64,000 bases of DNA from Ochotona curzoniae (Eukaryota > Chordata > Mammalia > Lagomorpha > Ochotonidae), in the NCBI RefSeq assembly GCF_017591425.1, contig NW_024467101.1, forward strand, positions 11,420,918 to 11,484,917, given 5' to 3'. The position numbers and the translations under genes are program-made. This document shows positions 43,320 to 53,753 of the stretch, piece after piece; the stretch's first letter is position 1, and the number at the start of each line of letters is the position of its first letter. The notes beneath the pieces were generated by a model. It worked only from the letters and a program-made list of their open reading frames with translations, searched no databases and was not told the DNA's origin.

Positions 43320-43420
43320 GAACTTGTGTTGGGGTCAGAAAAACCAGGGCTCTAATGCTTTCTGTATGACCTTGGAAGAATCACTTAATCTCTCTAAAGA
43401 GGCAGTTTCCACCTCTATTA
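43320..43420 (+). repeat. MIR fragment
   Basis: 'ggggtcagaaaaaccagggctctaatgctttctgtatgaccttggaagaatcacttaatctctctaaagagg' matches the MIR core. Confidence 0.65.
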
Positions 43421-43560
43421 GCCAGGCTTTGGGCCAAGCCCTTTGCATGCATAGGAAAATCTCCCCATCAACTTCTTGAAACATTTCCATTCTATAAGGA
43501 AACAGCCTTGTAGAGGATAATTAAATTGCCCCTGTCACACAGCTAGTAAATTATTCTGAT
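43421..43560 (-). repeat. MIR fragment
   Basis: 'gggccaagccctttgcatgc', 'ccattctataaggaaacagccttgtagagg' and 'tgtcacacagctagtaaatt' match the reversed MIR. Head-to-head with the preceding fragment. Confidence 0.6.
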
Positions 43561-44157
43561 GAAAGAATAATATGTGATGGTGGACACTTTGGAGGTGGAA
43601 TGAGTTGAGTGGCTCTAGAGAGAGTTATGCCTCGTTGTTCTCCATTAGGTAACTGCTTAGGGCTATAACCATGGCTACTATAACCATGTCACTGTTATGT
43701 GATGGCAATCAATGGAGACTTCCTGGGAACGTGGGAGCATGGGCCAGCCCATCAAAAGCAGCATTGGTCTTGCAGGTGGGAGAGCACAGGAGGCAGAACC
43801 AGATCAAAGGTTTTTTCCAGATCTACAGACTCCCCTGTCATGGTGCAATTATGGTTTGATGTCTTAGAGGGTTGGTCTCCTCATCAGATGCTGTTTTCTC
43901 AACCCCAAAAGAGTTTCTTATAGACACTGTTTTAATGGTGACAATCTCTGTTTCCTTGTTGATCTTATTTCAGCTACATTGGATATCTAAATGAGCTTGA
44001 AATCAGACCCTTGCACCATCTCCTCCTTGTTGTTTCCCTTTTTGTCAGGAGTCAAGGGAGAGGGAAACAGCCAGATGGAGAAAGGTAATAGTCAGAGAAC
44101 GTGACAATCAACAGGTGACTGTAAACCCACCAACCTCACATCTACCATTAGCATTTC
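43561..44157. other. Unique sequence, nothing recognised
   Basis: The frame at 43671-43923 has no domain. Confidence 0.4.
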
Positions 44158-44428
44158 ACTGTGTGGTCACCCTCTGCGTCTGTGGGGTCTGCATGTATGG
44201 ATTCAACTAACTGGGTTGAAAACACCTTGGAAAAATGTGTCTGTACTGATCCTGTGCCAGCTTTTTTTCTTGCCCCCCATTCTCCAAAGAATATGATGTA
44301 ACAGCTATTTTAATAAACATGCTGTTGTTTTTGGTGTTCTAAGTAATCTGGAGGTCATGTAAAGTGAGGGACTTATGCATCTGTGGATTTTGGTCCTCAC
44401 GGGAAGGCCTGGCATCAATTCAGATGTT
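44158..44428 (+). mobile_element. MER2-type (Tigger-related) nonautonomous DNA transposon
   Basis: Left end 'gtggtcaccctctgcgtctgtggggtctgcatgtatggattcaactaac', then 'tcttgccccccattctccaaagaatatgatgtaacagctattt', 'taagtaatctggaggtcatgtaaagtg' and right end 'cttatgcatctgtggattttggtcctcacggg'. The order and the complementary ends match MER2. No coding capacity expected or seen. Confidence 0.75.
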
Positions 44429-45685
44429 GAAGGATAACGGCATCTATTTTGTAGTATTCTATGATGTGTTTCAAAGTCCATTTCAGACATCATCACTAAA
44501 CTCTTAGGATTTTTTTCCCCCAAAACTTCCAAACTAATTTGTGCCACTGAAACTTGTTTTGGAAACCCAGTGTGTATGGTACAGATGGACCCAGATCCAT
44601 TGATGTGGTAGTGAAGGTGGGGATCTGCGCTGTTAACCTCCACTATCACCTTTTCACTTGAGCAGATCCCCAAAATCTTAAGCCTCCAAAGTTTCTAGTT
44701 TGGAAATGTCAAGGTGTGATTCAAGGTGCTTCTTTCCTTCTATAAGGTACAAGGTGCTTCTTCTACAGAGAAAGCTAAAGTTTTAGTGCGTGTGAGGGGT
44801 GGGGATACTTACTGCAAGTTATTAGTTAATGGATCAAGTATTTGTTAAACATTGACTCCAGCATCCCTATGCATCCCTCTTTGGCAATTTGATAAAGGTA
44901 ATGGAACTTCTGCTAGAAAAAAGGCACATACAGAAGGGATGTGAAATCCTTTCGTATCTCCCAAGGACCCTTCAGCCCAGGATGCTGGGGATGTGCGGGT
45001 GTCTGTCTCTAATTCGGAGGCTCCTCAGACTGTGAGGTCACACTGTACTGACTCATTGAAGAAAAAATGTGAGATGAGAAAGGTGGAGAGATGAAACAGG
45101 AGGGAAAGAAATGATAGGAGAGAGGAAAATTTGACCAAGAAAGAGGGAGAGAGACAGAGACAGAGAAAGAACAGAGTGGAGAGAGGAGACCTCCATCTCT
45201 CCATTCACTTGTTTCTCCAGGCAGCAGGGAGGAATAGGGCTTGTTTGGAAAGCAGCTTCATATCCTTCCCCACCCACTGCAGACTTTTGAACTGCTTCCA
45301 TCCTGCCAGCTTCCTGCTGATGCTAAAAGAAATATTCTCAGATGAGTGTGTAGAGCCTGGCTGGTGGGATAGGAGAGCTATCTCCAGTAGCAATCCAGCC
45401 TTTGCCCTCTTTCATCCATCTCTGATCCAGACATCACTATGGTGAGTGAGATTCACAGCTGGAGAGACACTAGTCTGGCACTTGGGGATTCTGCTGTACG
45501 AGTCGGGGTCCAGGATAGCAGAGGCTCCCACAAAGCTTTGAGAGGCTTCACAGAGTGACAGGATCCGGGTGGAGTGGTCTGTGATCTCAGAGAATGGAAC
45601 CAGGTCCCCAAATTCAGGAAAGCAAGTGAGGGCAAAGTCAAGAGTCAGGATTCTTAGGAAATCTTGGGATTGAGTTTTATGCGAG
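44429..45685. other. Unique sequence with a purine tract
   Basis: A 13-base direct repeat (caaggtgcttctt) lies at 44722-44734 and 44750-44762. 45137-45190 is purine-rich (gagagacagagacagagaaag), with no CSINE around it. No exon seen. Confidence 0.4.
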
Positions 45686-45900
45686 TTATATATGCAAATT
45701 GTGGACCCAATGATTATTCCTAAGGAAATTATCTTGGGTGTGTAGAGATTTTGTTACAAGGATGTTCATTATAGTTCATTATAGTAGTTTATAGTAGTAT
45801 CAATAAATGGAAAAGAACCAAAATATCTACACATCAGGACCTGGTTAAGTAGAGGCACAGAGGAACTCTGGGCATAATTCTTCCATATCTATCTGTATGT
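45686..45900 (+). mobile_element. L1M/HAL1 3' UTR-like fragment
   Basis: 'ccaatgattattcctaaggaaattatcttgg', 'gttacaaggatgttcattatag', 'atcaataaatggaaaagaaccaaaatatctacacatcaggacctggttaag' follow the L1M 3' region. It contains a local 'gttcattata' repeat. Confidence 0.65.
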
Positions 45901-47684
45901 CTATCAATATATGTATGTAAGTATCTACCTACCTACTGCTGTATTAGAGTCTCTTAAAGAACATTACACTCAATTTTGTATTAATGGACAACGTTTTTCA
46001 AAAGAAGCTCTCCCCATTTTTGTTTGCTCACATTCCTATAGTTTTCCTGATATTTCTTTATGAGTCACTCTTACTAGAATCTTGTCTTTCCATCTTTTGC
46101 CGTTTTCCTCCTCCTCTTCTACTCTCTTATCTTAAAAGAATGAGAGTCCCCCATCTTTACTGATTCACTTGTTTCTATACGCAATCATAAAAGCAGAGGA
46201 ATTCAGGTGGTTAGGACGGAATTCTTCCCATTGGGATGAGAGAGAGTTTTGAACAGAAAACCTTAGCATAGATATAAACAGTCCAGTGTTCAACTCTCTC
46301 CCCTCATCCCACTTATATCTTAAAAGCTTATTTTTTAGACAAAGCACCTTTCAGAAAATGTGTACCCACTGGCAGCCCCACAACTATATAAGAGGTTGTC
46401 AGGAATTTTCCTCTGACCGTCAAGGTCCCCAGGATGATGGTTCTGAACTACGGAAAGAATTCTGGACAAATTCAGCATCGGGGTCAGATGTCACACCATG
46501 GCTGTTGGTTTTCAGAGAGACCATAAGAGCCCTGTTTTCAGTATTTGCTCCCCATCTGAAGAACTGAATGGGAAGCAATTTCCTGGTTCTGACCTCTAGA
46601 AGAGTGAAAATAAATTATTTTCCTTTGGCACCTATTTCAGAAGAGAGGGACTCTACAATCTTGTCTCTGCTCAGAATCAATTTCAGATGGTATTGACATC
46701 CTGAACTGAGGGAGAGACAGGAGATGAATTGGCTGGGCAGGTGCTAGGGAAGGGTGGAGTCTAATTTTTGAATGGCAATTGGATGGCAATTGGTGTTCAC
46801 ACACATCTGTTTGGGGGGATTTCTATAAAATGGAGTTTCAGGTGTGTTTCTTCTGGAAACTTTACTGCTCTCCCCCGTCTTCCCCCAGCAGCCCCAAACC
46901 CTCTGTCCTTGCATGAACCCATTTTGTGCAGTTTGGCCCTCACTGGCCAGCCACAAGGGTGGTCATGTACCTTCATACAGTTGTTCATCAGAGCATCTCC
47001 TCCTTGCTACAGCAATTATTGAGTTAGTGATGGGTTTATTAGCCAAGGAGGCAATCATGGCCTCCCGCTAGGGTTTTTTCCACTGAAGCTGTTGGTTTTC
47101 TTACTGAAGCAGCTTACCAGGACAAAGTTAGTTCAGGGATGTCAATGATTGTGTTTACTGTTATAAGAAGCAAAAGCAGTAGAGAGAGAAAGAGGCAGTT
47201 TTCTGATCAAGTCTAACTGGAACTTCTCGATCCTGCTATGTCTGGAATCCTAAACTCACTCTGGGAGCTTCTGTTTCATGAACAACTGTATCTGTTTTTG
47301 CTGAAGCCAGTTTGTATTGTGTGTCTACTAGTTGCAACTTAGAAGAATCTTTTGGACTAATAGAGGTTCGACGTATATTTTACGTAGTCTCTCTGATTTG
47401 TCATCCCTGTCTCCACTTAACCTGTGTCCAGGATTTGATTCAGTTTCATTTCAGTTGACTCTTATCCAGCACCTACTAAAGATGACACATCCCTAGTTTC
47501 TCGGAATTCAAAGATGCCCAGATGCTCATCTTTAACCCTAAGTTGATGAAAGTGACTTAGGAACAGTCAGTTACAAATAGGGTAAATGTTCTCATGGGCT
47601 GAGTCCAGTGGGATTGCAGAGAAAGATGGATTCTACAATCCAGGTTGTTGTTGTGATTGTTGTTGTGATGGAAGCCAGTGTGGT
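45901..47684. other. Unique sequence, nothing recognised
   Basis: No repeat family or exon assigned. A short 'ggcaattggat' duplication is near 46774-46795. Confidence 0.4.
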
Positions 47685-47860
47685 TTTATAGATAAGAGCA
47701 AGTGCTTTGAAATTGGACAGATTTGTCTTCTACAGCTGATAAGTCGAGTGACTTTTGATCAAGAGGTTTTACCTCTTGGCCTTATTTTATTCATCTATAA
47801 AAATCTGGATGACAACAGAATCTATGGAGGCTTGTGGTAAAAACTCGATGAGGAACCAGC
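47685..47860 (+). repeat. MIR
   Basis: 'aagagcaagtgctttgaaattggacagatttgtcttctacagctgataagtcgagtgac' and 'ttggccttattttattcatctataaaaatctggatgacaacag' follow the MIR from its tRNA-related part into the core. Confidence 0.75.
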
Positions 47861-48269
47861 AGATCTGTTTCCAGTGAGTGCTGAGCAGTGGCACTGGCAG
47901 AACAGCAATGAGGTCATCAACACAACTCTATACCCCTCTTTGGGTTCTGCAGTCCTAGGACTTCCTGATGCATCACAGGTGCTTAAAGCAAATGTACTAG
48001 TTACCTACTGAAAAAAAAAACACCAGTGGACTTGTTAAGAGCAATCCTTCAGCAGAGAGAGAGGCCCAATCCCTCAGCAGAGGCCTCAGTGTTGACTTAA
48101 CCCTGTGGACTGGGTTCAGCAAAAGTATACACCAACCAGTGGCAACAGGTGGTGGAAACTGTGAGCAGCGGTGTCTAGGTCCAACGAGAAGAGTCTCTCT
48201 GTCTCTCCTTGCAGCTCACAGACCATTTGGTTCCTCAGGGGGATAAATGACAAGGAGAAGAGGTGAGTA
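47861..48269. other. Unique sequence
   Basis: Nothing recognised. Confidence 0.4.
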
Positions 48270-48350
48270 ACAATAGAAGGGGAAACTGAGGCACAGAGAA
48301 ACTTTCCAGTGGCAGTCAGTCAGGTTGAGGGTGGAGCCAGCAGGGACCCA
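48270..48350 (-). repeat. MIR fragment
   Basis: 'agaaggggaaactgaggcacagagaaactttccagtggcagtcagtcagg' is the reversed MIR core. Confidence 0.7.
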
Positions 48351-49049
48351 GTTATCCTAACAGTTTTCCAGGTTGTCATTCCACATGCGGGCCCCTTAGG
48401 AGATACTCGTGAGAATTCATTTTATCTGTCTTGGTGGGACCAGCTTGACGGGGTCTTCTGCCTTCTGCCATGCCTTTTCTGTAATTTCCTGAGGGCTTCC
48501 TCCCCCTCCTGCATTTTCCCCAGGGGAGCTTTCTCCCTTGTCAGCCTCTCAGTGATCTGTGGTTGTTTGTGGAATTCCCTGCCTGCTTACCAACCAGCCT
48601 TGCCCTCTCTATACCAGGGGATCACAAGTGAGTTTTAACAGGTGTTAGGTGCCAGCAGTAAGGAATGGTGGGGGCTGTGACAAATCAGAGCATCCTTGTC
48701 TGCCATGGGGTTTGGAGTGGGCACATCCTATGGTTTCCAGGAGAAGCCATGTGTGTGTTATAGTAGTAGTATAGTGGTGATGGTGGTGGTGGTAATTGTA
48801 GTTCCTGTTTATAAAGGTAACACATCTGCTAGGGGAGTTAGCTGGTGACCCTCAATTTACAGTTCTCAGTGGTATCTGCTACCTGTCCTTGACCAAGTAT
48901 AACCCTTTGGACAGAATAGGAAACGGAGCAAGCAAGAGCCCTGATGTGAAGCCAGCCAGCAAGAAGAAGTGATCCCAGACGCTCTGTGGTGTGCTGCTTT
49001 CTTATTACACATAACAGCCCTCCACCAGGCTCCCAGATGCCGACAGCCC
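48351..49049. other. Unique sequence with a (GTA/GGT)n run
   Basis: 48759-48800 is an imperfect trinucleotide run. No exon seen in the frame at 48309-48638. Confidence 0.4.
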
Positions 49050-49480
49050 AAGATGTAGAATTTACTTTGAAATGCTAATCATGGAGGAAAAAGTGATATT
49101 GATGCTGCCCACTAATTAAAGGCTGGCCTGCTTTACACTGTGGAGGGCTCCTGCCTGTCTCCGGTTTTGGCAGGAGCCAGGGAGGACGCTATTTTTATTA
49201 AATCGACAAAATGAATCAAATGGCTTTAAGTGGATGGGGAAGGCGGAGGGTGAAAGCACAGTGGCGTGGAGACCTATGAATTCTTCACAACTCATTTACA
49301 AAGGCGACGAGGACACGGGTCTCAGAACATTAGCCCTGGAGCCATCTCCCTGCCAGGGTCACTGATTGTGGCGAGGGGATGGCGTAATGGATCAGACAAC
49401 AGGACTTGGCTTTATTGGAATTGAAAACAGCACAAGCAGCTAGATTAGAGTGGTCAACTGTGATTTGCAGGAGCCCTCGT
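49050..49480. promoter_or_regulatory. Strong candidate conserved noncoding element
   Basis: Repeat-free block mixing AT-rich and GC-rich parts: 'aatgctaatcatgg', 'ccactaattaaagg', 'ctatttttattaaatcgac', 'acaaaggcgacgagg' and 'gattgtggcgaggggatggcgtaatgg'. It keeps several CpGs outside repeats, which is unusual in this window and suggests constraint. No splice-site-bounded open frame stands out. Conservation not tested. Confidence 0.4.
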
Positions 49481-49679
49481 TCACAGATTCTCTCTGCAGG
49501 GTCTGAGTTACACTTGGAAACTGTCCAGAAGGAGTAGCTGCCAAGACAACTGGTGTTCATGGGCCCTGAAGGTCAGCACCCTGGGAGACAGGGAAGAAAG
49601 TACACAGGGCCAGCCCCTCTCTGCCCTGTGCAGAATCTTCTGGCCTCTGAATCTCTCATTACAGCTAATACTACATGCA

Positions 49680-49795
49680 GGCTGAGCACATGAGGTACTC
49701 ATCCATTTTACTGATGAGCAAACTGAGACCCAGAAGGAATCACACAGCAGATGAGCAAAGATGGGTTTCATTCTTAGGCTAACTCCAGGGTTCAG
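49680..49795 (-). repeat. MIR fragment
   Basis: 'catttctgatgag'-type core as 'ccattttactgatgagcaaactgagacccagaaggaatcacacagcag' matches the reversed MIR. Confidence 0.7.
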
Positions 49796-50352
49796 GGACT
49801 TAGCCTATTGACTATGTCTTAATAAACTTTTATATAGATTGTGCCTCAGTGATTTATGGGCTGAGCATGAAGTAGTCCTGCGCTGATGTGTGTTGCTTAA
49901 AGGAATATATGAAGCAAATTAAATGCATTTAAAAAACAACATCATGGTATGGTGGGTTGTTCAGGCTCTAGGACACAGGGAACATCTGAGTATTTGTAGC
50001 TGCAATGCATTAGGGCTTCTAATATTTACAGTCTTGAATCTATGCTGGCCCTGGGACTCACTTTAATGCACAGTCTTTGGCAAAAGTGATGCTGTGCCAT
50101 CAGTTTTGGTACGTGTTTGGAAGTCCTGAGTTGCAGTGTAAGATGTCTGCTGGAGAGGCCGCATGGAAAGAAGAAATGAGAGGGAGAGGAACAAGAGGGA
50201 GAAGAAGAGAAAGATGCCAATGGGACCATGTCCTATGTCCCAGCTCAGCTGGGTCTGGGCTTTCCTTGCTAAGGAACTGGACATGCAAGTGCTGCTATCT
50301 TGGATGTTTGAACCCTAGAGAGTACCCAGACTTCAGCTTCATCTCCCCTGCA
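49796..50352. other. Unique sequence, nothing recognised
   Basis: Overlapping frames near 50026-50290 on both strands have no domain. A purine-rich run lies at 50163-50215. Confidence 0.4.
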
Positions 50353-50570
50353 CTCCCCTCTCCTCCCCTCCCCTCTTCTCTCCTCTTCTCTCCTCCCCTC
50401 TCCTCTCCTCTCCCCTCCCCTCTCCTTCCCTCTCCTCCCCTCTCCTCCCTTCCCATCTCCTCTCCTCTCCCTTCTCCTCTCCCTTCTCCTCTCCCTTCTC
50501 TTCTGTTCCCCTCCATTCCCCTCTCCTCTCCTTGCCTCTACTACCCTCTCCTCCTGTCCCATCCCTAAAC
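50353..50570. repeat. Long polypyrimidine/polypurine tract
   Basis: Pure C/T for 102 bases (50353-50454) and again for 49 bases (50456-50504), then interrupted C/T to about 50570. It includes a 12-base unit cccttctcctct at 50469, 50481 and (variant) 50493. It abuts the 3' tail of the CSINE at 50568-50878. Such tracts can form triplex (H-DNA). Open frames over it are artefacts of composition. Confidence 0.97.
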
Positions 50571-50878
50571 TTTATTTATTTTTAATGGAAAACCATATTT
50601 ACAGAGAGAAGGAAAGAAAGATTTTCCCTCTGCTGGCTCACTTCTAAAATGGCGGTAATGCCTAGAGCTGAGCCAATCTGAAGCCAGGAGCTTCTCACAT
50701 GAAGGTATCCCACATGGTGCAGGGTCCCAAGGCTTTGGGCCATCCCCTGCTGCTTCTCCAGGCCACAAGCAGAGAGCTGGATGGGAAGTGGAGCAGTCAG
50801 GACGTGAACTGGCACCCATATAGGATATTGGCCCCTGCAGGGAGATGGTTAGCTAGTTGAGCCACCATGCCAGCCTCA
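50568..50878 (-). mobile_element. CSINE, minus strand, full length
   Basis: Tail 'ctttatttatttttaatggaaaacc', 'gagctgagccaatctgaagccaggagc', 'gtgcagggtcccaaggctttgggccatcc', 'ggaagtggagcagtcaggacgtgaactggcaccc' and head 'gagccaccatgccagcctc'. Confidence 0.92.
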
Positions 50879-51292
50879 CTATATACTTTTTTAAAGGGAC
50901 AGCCTGCTGGAAGTGGACATGTGTGAAAGTGGGACCATGAGCTTGACCAGAATAGAATGCTTTTCCTGGGGGAGACCAAGGCCAAATCAAAGGTGCTTTA
51001 AGAGCTTAGTGGATATGGACACACTGCAAACAGCAGTAAATGCTTCAAGGGCAGAGCGTGGGTAGATAATCCTGAAGCTGACCAATCAAGAAGCTGAAGT
51101 GGCCTCTGCTGTTGAGAGGTGGGAAAGTAGCTGCCTCAGGGGCTGCAGGTCACTGCGAATGGGACTGGAGGAGAGGGCAGAGAGGATTGTGTCTCGTCAT
51201 TAGCTTTTCTTTCCCTCATTGTTTACTTCATGTGAGTGTCATTCTCATGAAAGTTTCAAAAAGGTAAATGCACACACAACTGAGTCTTCTGC
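50879..51292. other. Unique sequence
   Basis: Nothing recognised. Confidence 0.4.
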
Positions 51293-51480
51293 ATGCTGCC
51301 TGTAGATTTTTTTTTTCTCGCCAACTACCTGCTGCTGCATCCTATTTCTCATTGTCTTATTCAAGACACCTTTAAGACAGGGAGCCCCCATCTTCCCATT
51401 GCCCCCTCATATCCAGCCCTGAACCTGGCACATGCCCTGTGCTTTCACAGAAAGACAGAGATGGAAGAGTATGCAAGTCT
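51293..51480 (+). repeat. Possible L2 LINE fragment
   Basis: 'cattgtcttattcaagacacctttaagacagggagcccc' and 'cctgaacctggcacatgccctgtg' loosely follow the L2 3' end. Confidence 0.4.
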
Positions 51481-51614
51481 TCAAAATAAGAACATGGCTT
51501 TGATCCTTGTCTCTTAGTGCTATTTCATAACACCCTCTATATCTGTGTATGCCCAAGTTCTCACTGTTAAGTATTTTCCTTTTGTGGTGATGGTTTTACA
51601 ATACTTTCACAGTT

Positions 51615-51735
51615 GTCATTGGCATCCTCAGATGATTGATTCCAGGATCCCCTGCAGATACCCAACATTTGTGAATTTTCAAGTTCTGTTACATTTGACA
51701 GTATAAAACTCACATTTGCATATAACCTGAAAACT
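51615..51735 (-). mobile_element. MER2-type (Tigger-related) end fragment
   Basis: 'ttgattccaggatcccctgcagatacccaacatttgtgaattttcaagttc' and 'cacatttgcatataacctg' match the reversed right half of MER2. The other end is not recognised. Confidence 0.68.
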
Positions 51736-52239
51736 AAAGAGTTTCTGGTAGAGTCCATGGTGTGCTTTAGGTTTTCCCTGGGGCCCGATGACTCTCTGTT
51801 AAGCCAGAACAGATTAGCAAGTGTTAGGTGTTAAAGACCTTATCAAAAGGATTAAAGGGACCTGGACAGGGAATGAACTTTTCACTAGGATTTAGAACCC
51901 TGAAGAGAATGGTCTTTCTGTTATTTAGTGTCTTGCCCCTGAGCCAGCTAGGTGTTAGCACCACTACTTGGAGATGTGCTGGCCCTGGTGACTCATGGTT
52001 TCCTGTAAATTCTGCCCCATTGTGGAGTGTTGCATTCTTTCAGGAATGACTCTCTCCCATGTCCCTGACTCTGAGGGATCTGAGAAGGACACAGTCTGAA
52101 CCGTCCATCTGGGATGCCATGCCTTCCCCCAGAATGTCTGGTCAGGTGGTAGCAAATCGTATTTCTGACTCAATGGCCACATGGAGCCGAATGCCTAGAG
52201 TGGTTAGTGAAAAGTCAGCGGTGCTCAGGCCAGGGTCTG
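51736..52239. other. Unique sequence
   Basis: Frames at 51828-52253 have no domain. No repeat assigned. Confidence 0.4.
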
Positions 52240-52560
52240 TCAAGTGTGGTTGAAATGCAGTTTTTTTCCCTTGTCCCAGAAGAGCCATTTCAATTTCGTG
52301 CTAATCACGTCGGTTTCCTGTTAATGCACCCGCTGGGCCCTGTAGGCAGTAAGGTAATTGGTTGCAGAGAGAGGAGTGTGCGCATGACATTTTCCAAATA
52401 GGAACATAATTCTACCAACCACAGCCATTTGCAAAGGATATGGGCATTTGGGTTCTGTGGCTCCTCCTTCCCTACTGTCTGATTCCTGGCAGTGTTCTCT
52501 TGAAATTATGTATAAGATATTAATAATATAATGATGCTGAATGTTGTCCTGTCTTCCTGC
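52240..52560. promoter_or_regulatory. Candidate conserved noncoding element
   Basis: Repeat-free with motifs 'tttcgtgctaatcacgtcgg', 'cctgttaatgcacccg', 'agtaaggtaattgg' and 'gcatttgggttctgtgg', keeping CpGs in a non-SINE context. Conservation not tested. Confidence 0.33.
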
Positions 52561-52925
52561 TGTTTGGACCAGAGATCTTCTTTGATCTCAGTAGAAGGAA
52601 AGAGTCCAAATGGAATTTTAATCCTGGAGCATTGGAAAGTTGGATTTTCAGCACCATCAGGGAGGTGCTAAGGGTCTGACTAGAGTGTTTCTATTTTCAG
52701 GCCAAATTTCCTGATGTCCCTTAACTGGCCCCTACACTGCTTCCGCCTCTCCCCCCCCAGAAGCCCATTCGTGTCAGCATGGATTTTAATTTAGTTCACA
52801 AGCATGGTTCTCTGCTTGGGCGAGAACTAACTCATCTGCCATTCATAGTCTTGAGGTTGTGTAGCACAGTGAGACTGTTGTATCACTGGGCTGTTGTGGC
52901 TGTGCTGTTGTGATGGAGTGGGCAT
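52561..52925. other. Unique sequence
   Basis: Nothing recognised apart from a short C run at 52752-52759. Confidence 0.4.
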
Positions 52926-53253
52926 TTTAAAAAAAGAAATATTTAATTTGTTATACCTGAAAGAGTTTCAGAGAGAGAGAGAGAGACAGACAGACAGATC
53001 TTTCAGTCATTGGTTCACTTCCCAAATGGCTGCAATGACCAGAGCTGGGCTAGTCCGAAGCCTGAAACCACGAGCTTGGAGCTTCTCCTGGTCTCCCATG
53101 TGAGTTCAGGATCCCACAGCCTTGTCCAGTACTTTCCCAGGCCATTAGCTGGGTGCTGGATTAGAAGTAGAGCAGCCAGCACATGTACCAGTGACCATAT
53201 GGAATGCTAGCACCAAAGGCAAAGAGCCTGTGATACCACAATGCCAGCCCCAT
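52926..53253 (-). mobile_element. CSINE, minus strand
   Basis: Tail 'ttttaaaaaaagaaatatttaatttg', GA/GACA run 52971-53000, 'ggttcacttcccaaatggctgcaatgaccagagctgggc' and head 'tgataccacaatgccagcccc'. Old type. Confidence 0.9.
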
Positions 53254-53421
53254 GGGAAATCATCAGACCCCATATTCACCTTTGTGAGAGACCTGGCTGA
53301 TCCCTGTGGCCAGTAGCTAAGAGATCCTTCTTCCATTGCCATCATGAAGTATGGCTTGATTGTTCCTCAGCCATGTTGGAAGGGGGTGGGGAATAAAAAC
53401 TTCTTGAAAAGATGATAATCC

Positions 53422-53753
53422 GGGCCCGGCGCGGTGGCGCAAGTGGTTAAAGGTCCTCGCCTTGCACGCCCGGGATCCCATATGGGCGCCGGTTCTAATC
53501 CCGGCAGCCCCGCTTCCCTTCCAGCTCCCTGCCTGTGGCCTGGGAAAGCAGTTGAGGACGGCCCAAGGCTTTGGGAACCTGCACCCGCGTGGGAGACCCG
53601 GAAGAGGCTCCTGGCTTCGGATCGGCATAGTATCGGCCCGTTGCGCTCACTTGGGGAGTGAATCATCGGACGGAAGATCTTCCTCTCTGTCTCTCCTCTC
53701 TGTATATCCGGCTTTCCAATGAAAAAATAATAAAAATAAATCTTTTAAAAAAA
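53422..53753 (+). mobile_element. Youngest CSINE: intact pol III boxes, perfect 16-base target duplication
   Basis: Complete plus-strand copy starting 'ggcccggcgcggtggcgc'. It has an A box tggcgcaagtgg (53435-53446) and a B box ggttctaatcc (53491-53501) at tRNA-like spacing, many intact CpGs (e.g. 'gcacccgcgtgggagacccgg'), a CT-rich 3' part and an A-rich tail. gaaaagatgataatcc flanks it exactly at 53406-53421 and 53754-53769. It could still recruit RNA polymerase III. Mobilisation would need L1 enzymes in trans. Confidence 0.98.
53435..53501 (+). promoter_or_regulatory. Internal pol III promoter of the young CSINE (A and B boxes)
   Basis: The A-box start and B-box end are 67 bases apart, matching the tRNA-type internal promoter (TRGYNNARNGG and GGTTCRANTCC), with the B box reading T at the usual G/R position. 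Confidence 0.85.

Noticed and set aside
50077..50568. Longest plus-strand reading frame (163 codons), proline/serine/leucine-rich
   Set aside because: Most of it is the polypyrimidine tract, which lacks stop codons by composition. No domain.
53435..53501. Possible tRNA gene
   Set aside because: A and B boxes are those of the tRNA-derived SINE. The cloverleaf arms and acceptor stem do not pair.
53422..53640. CpG island
   Set aside because: The CpG cluster is explained by the young CSINE. No CpG-rich promoter lies outside SINEs in the window.
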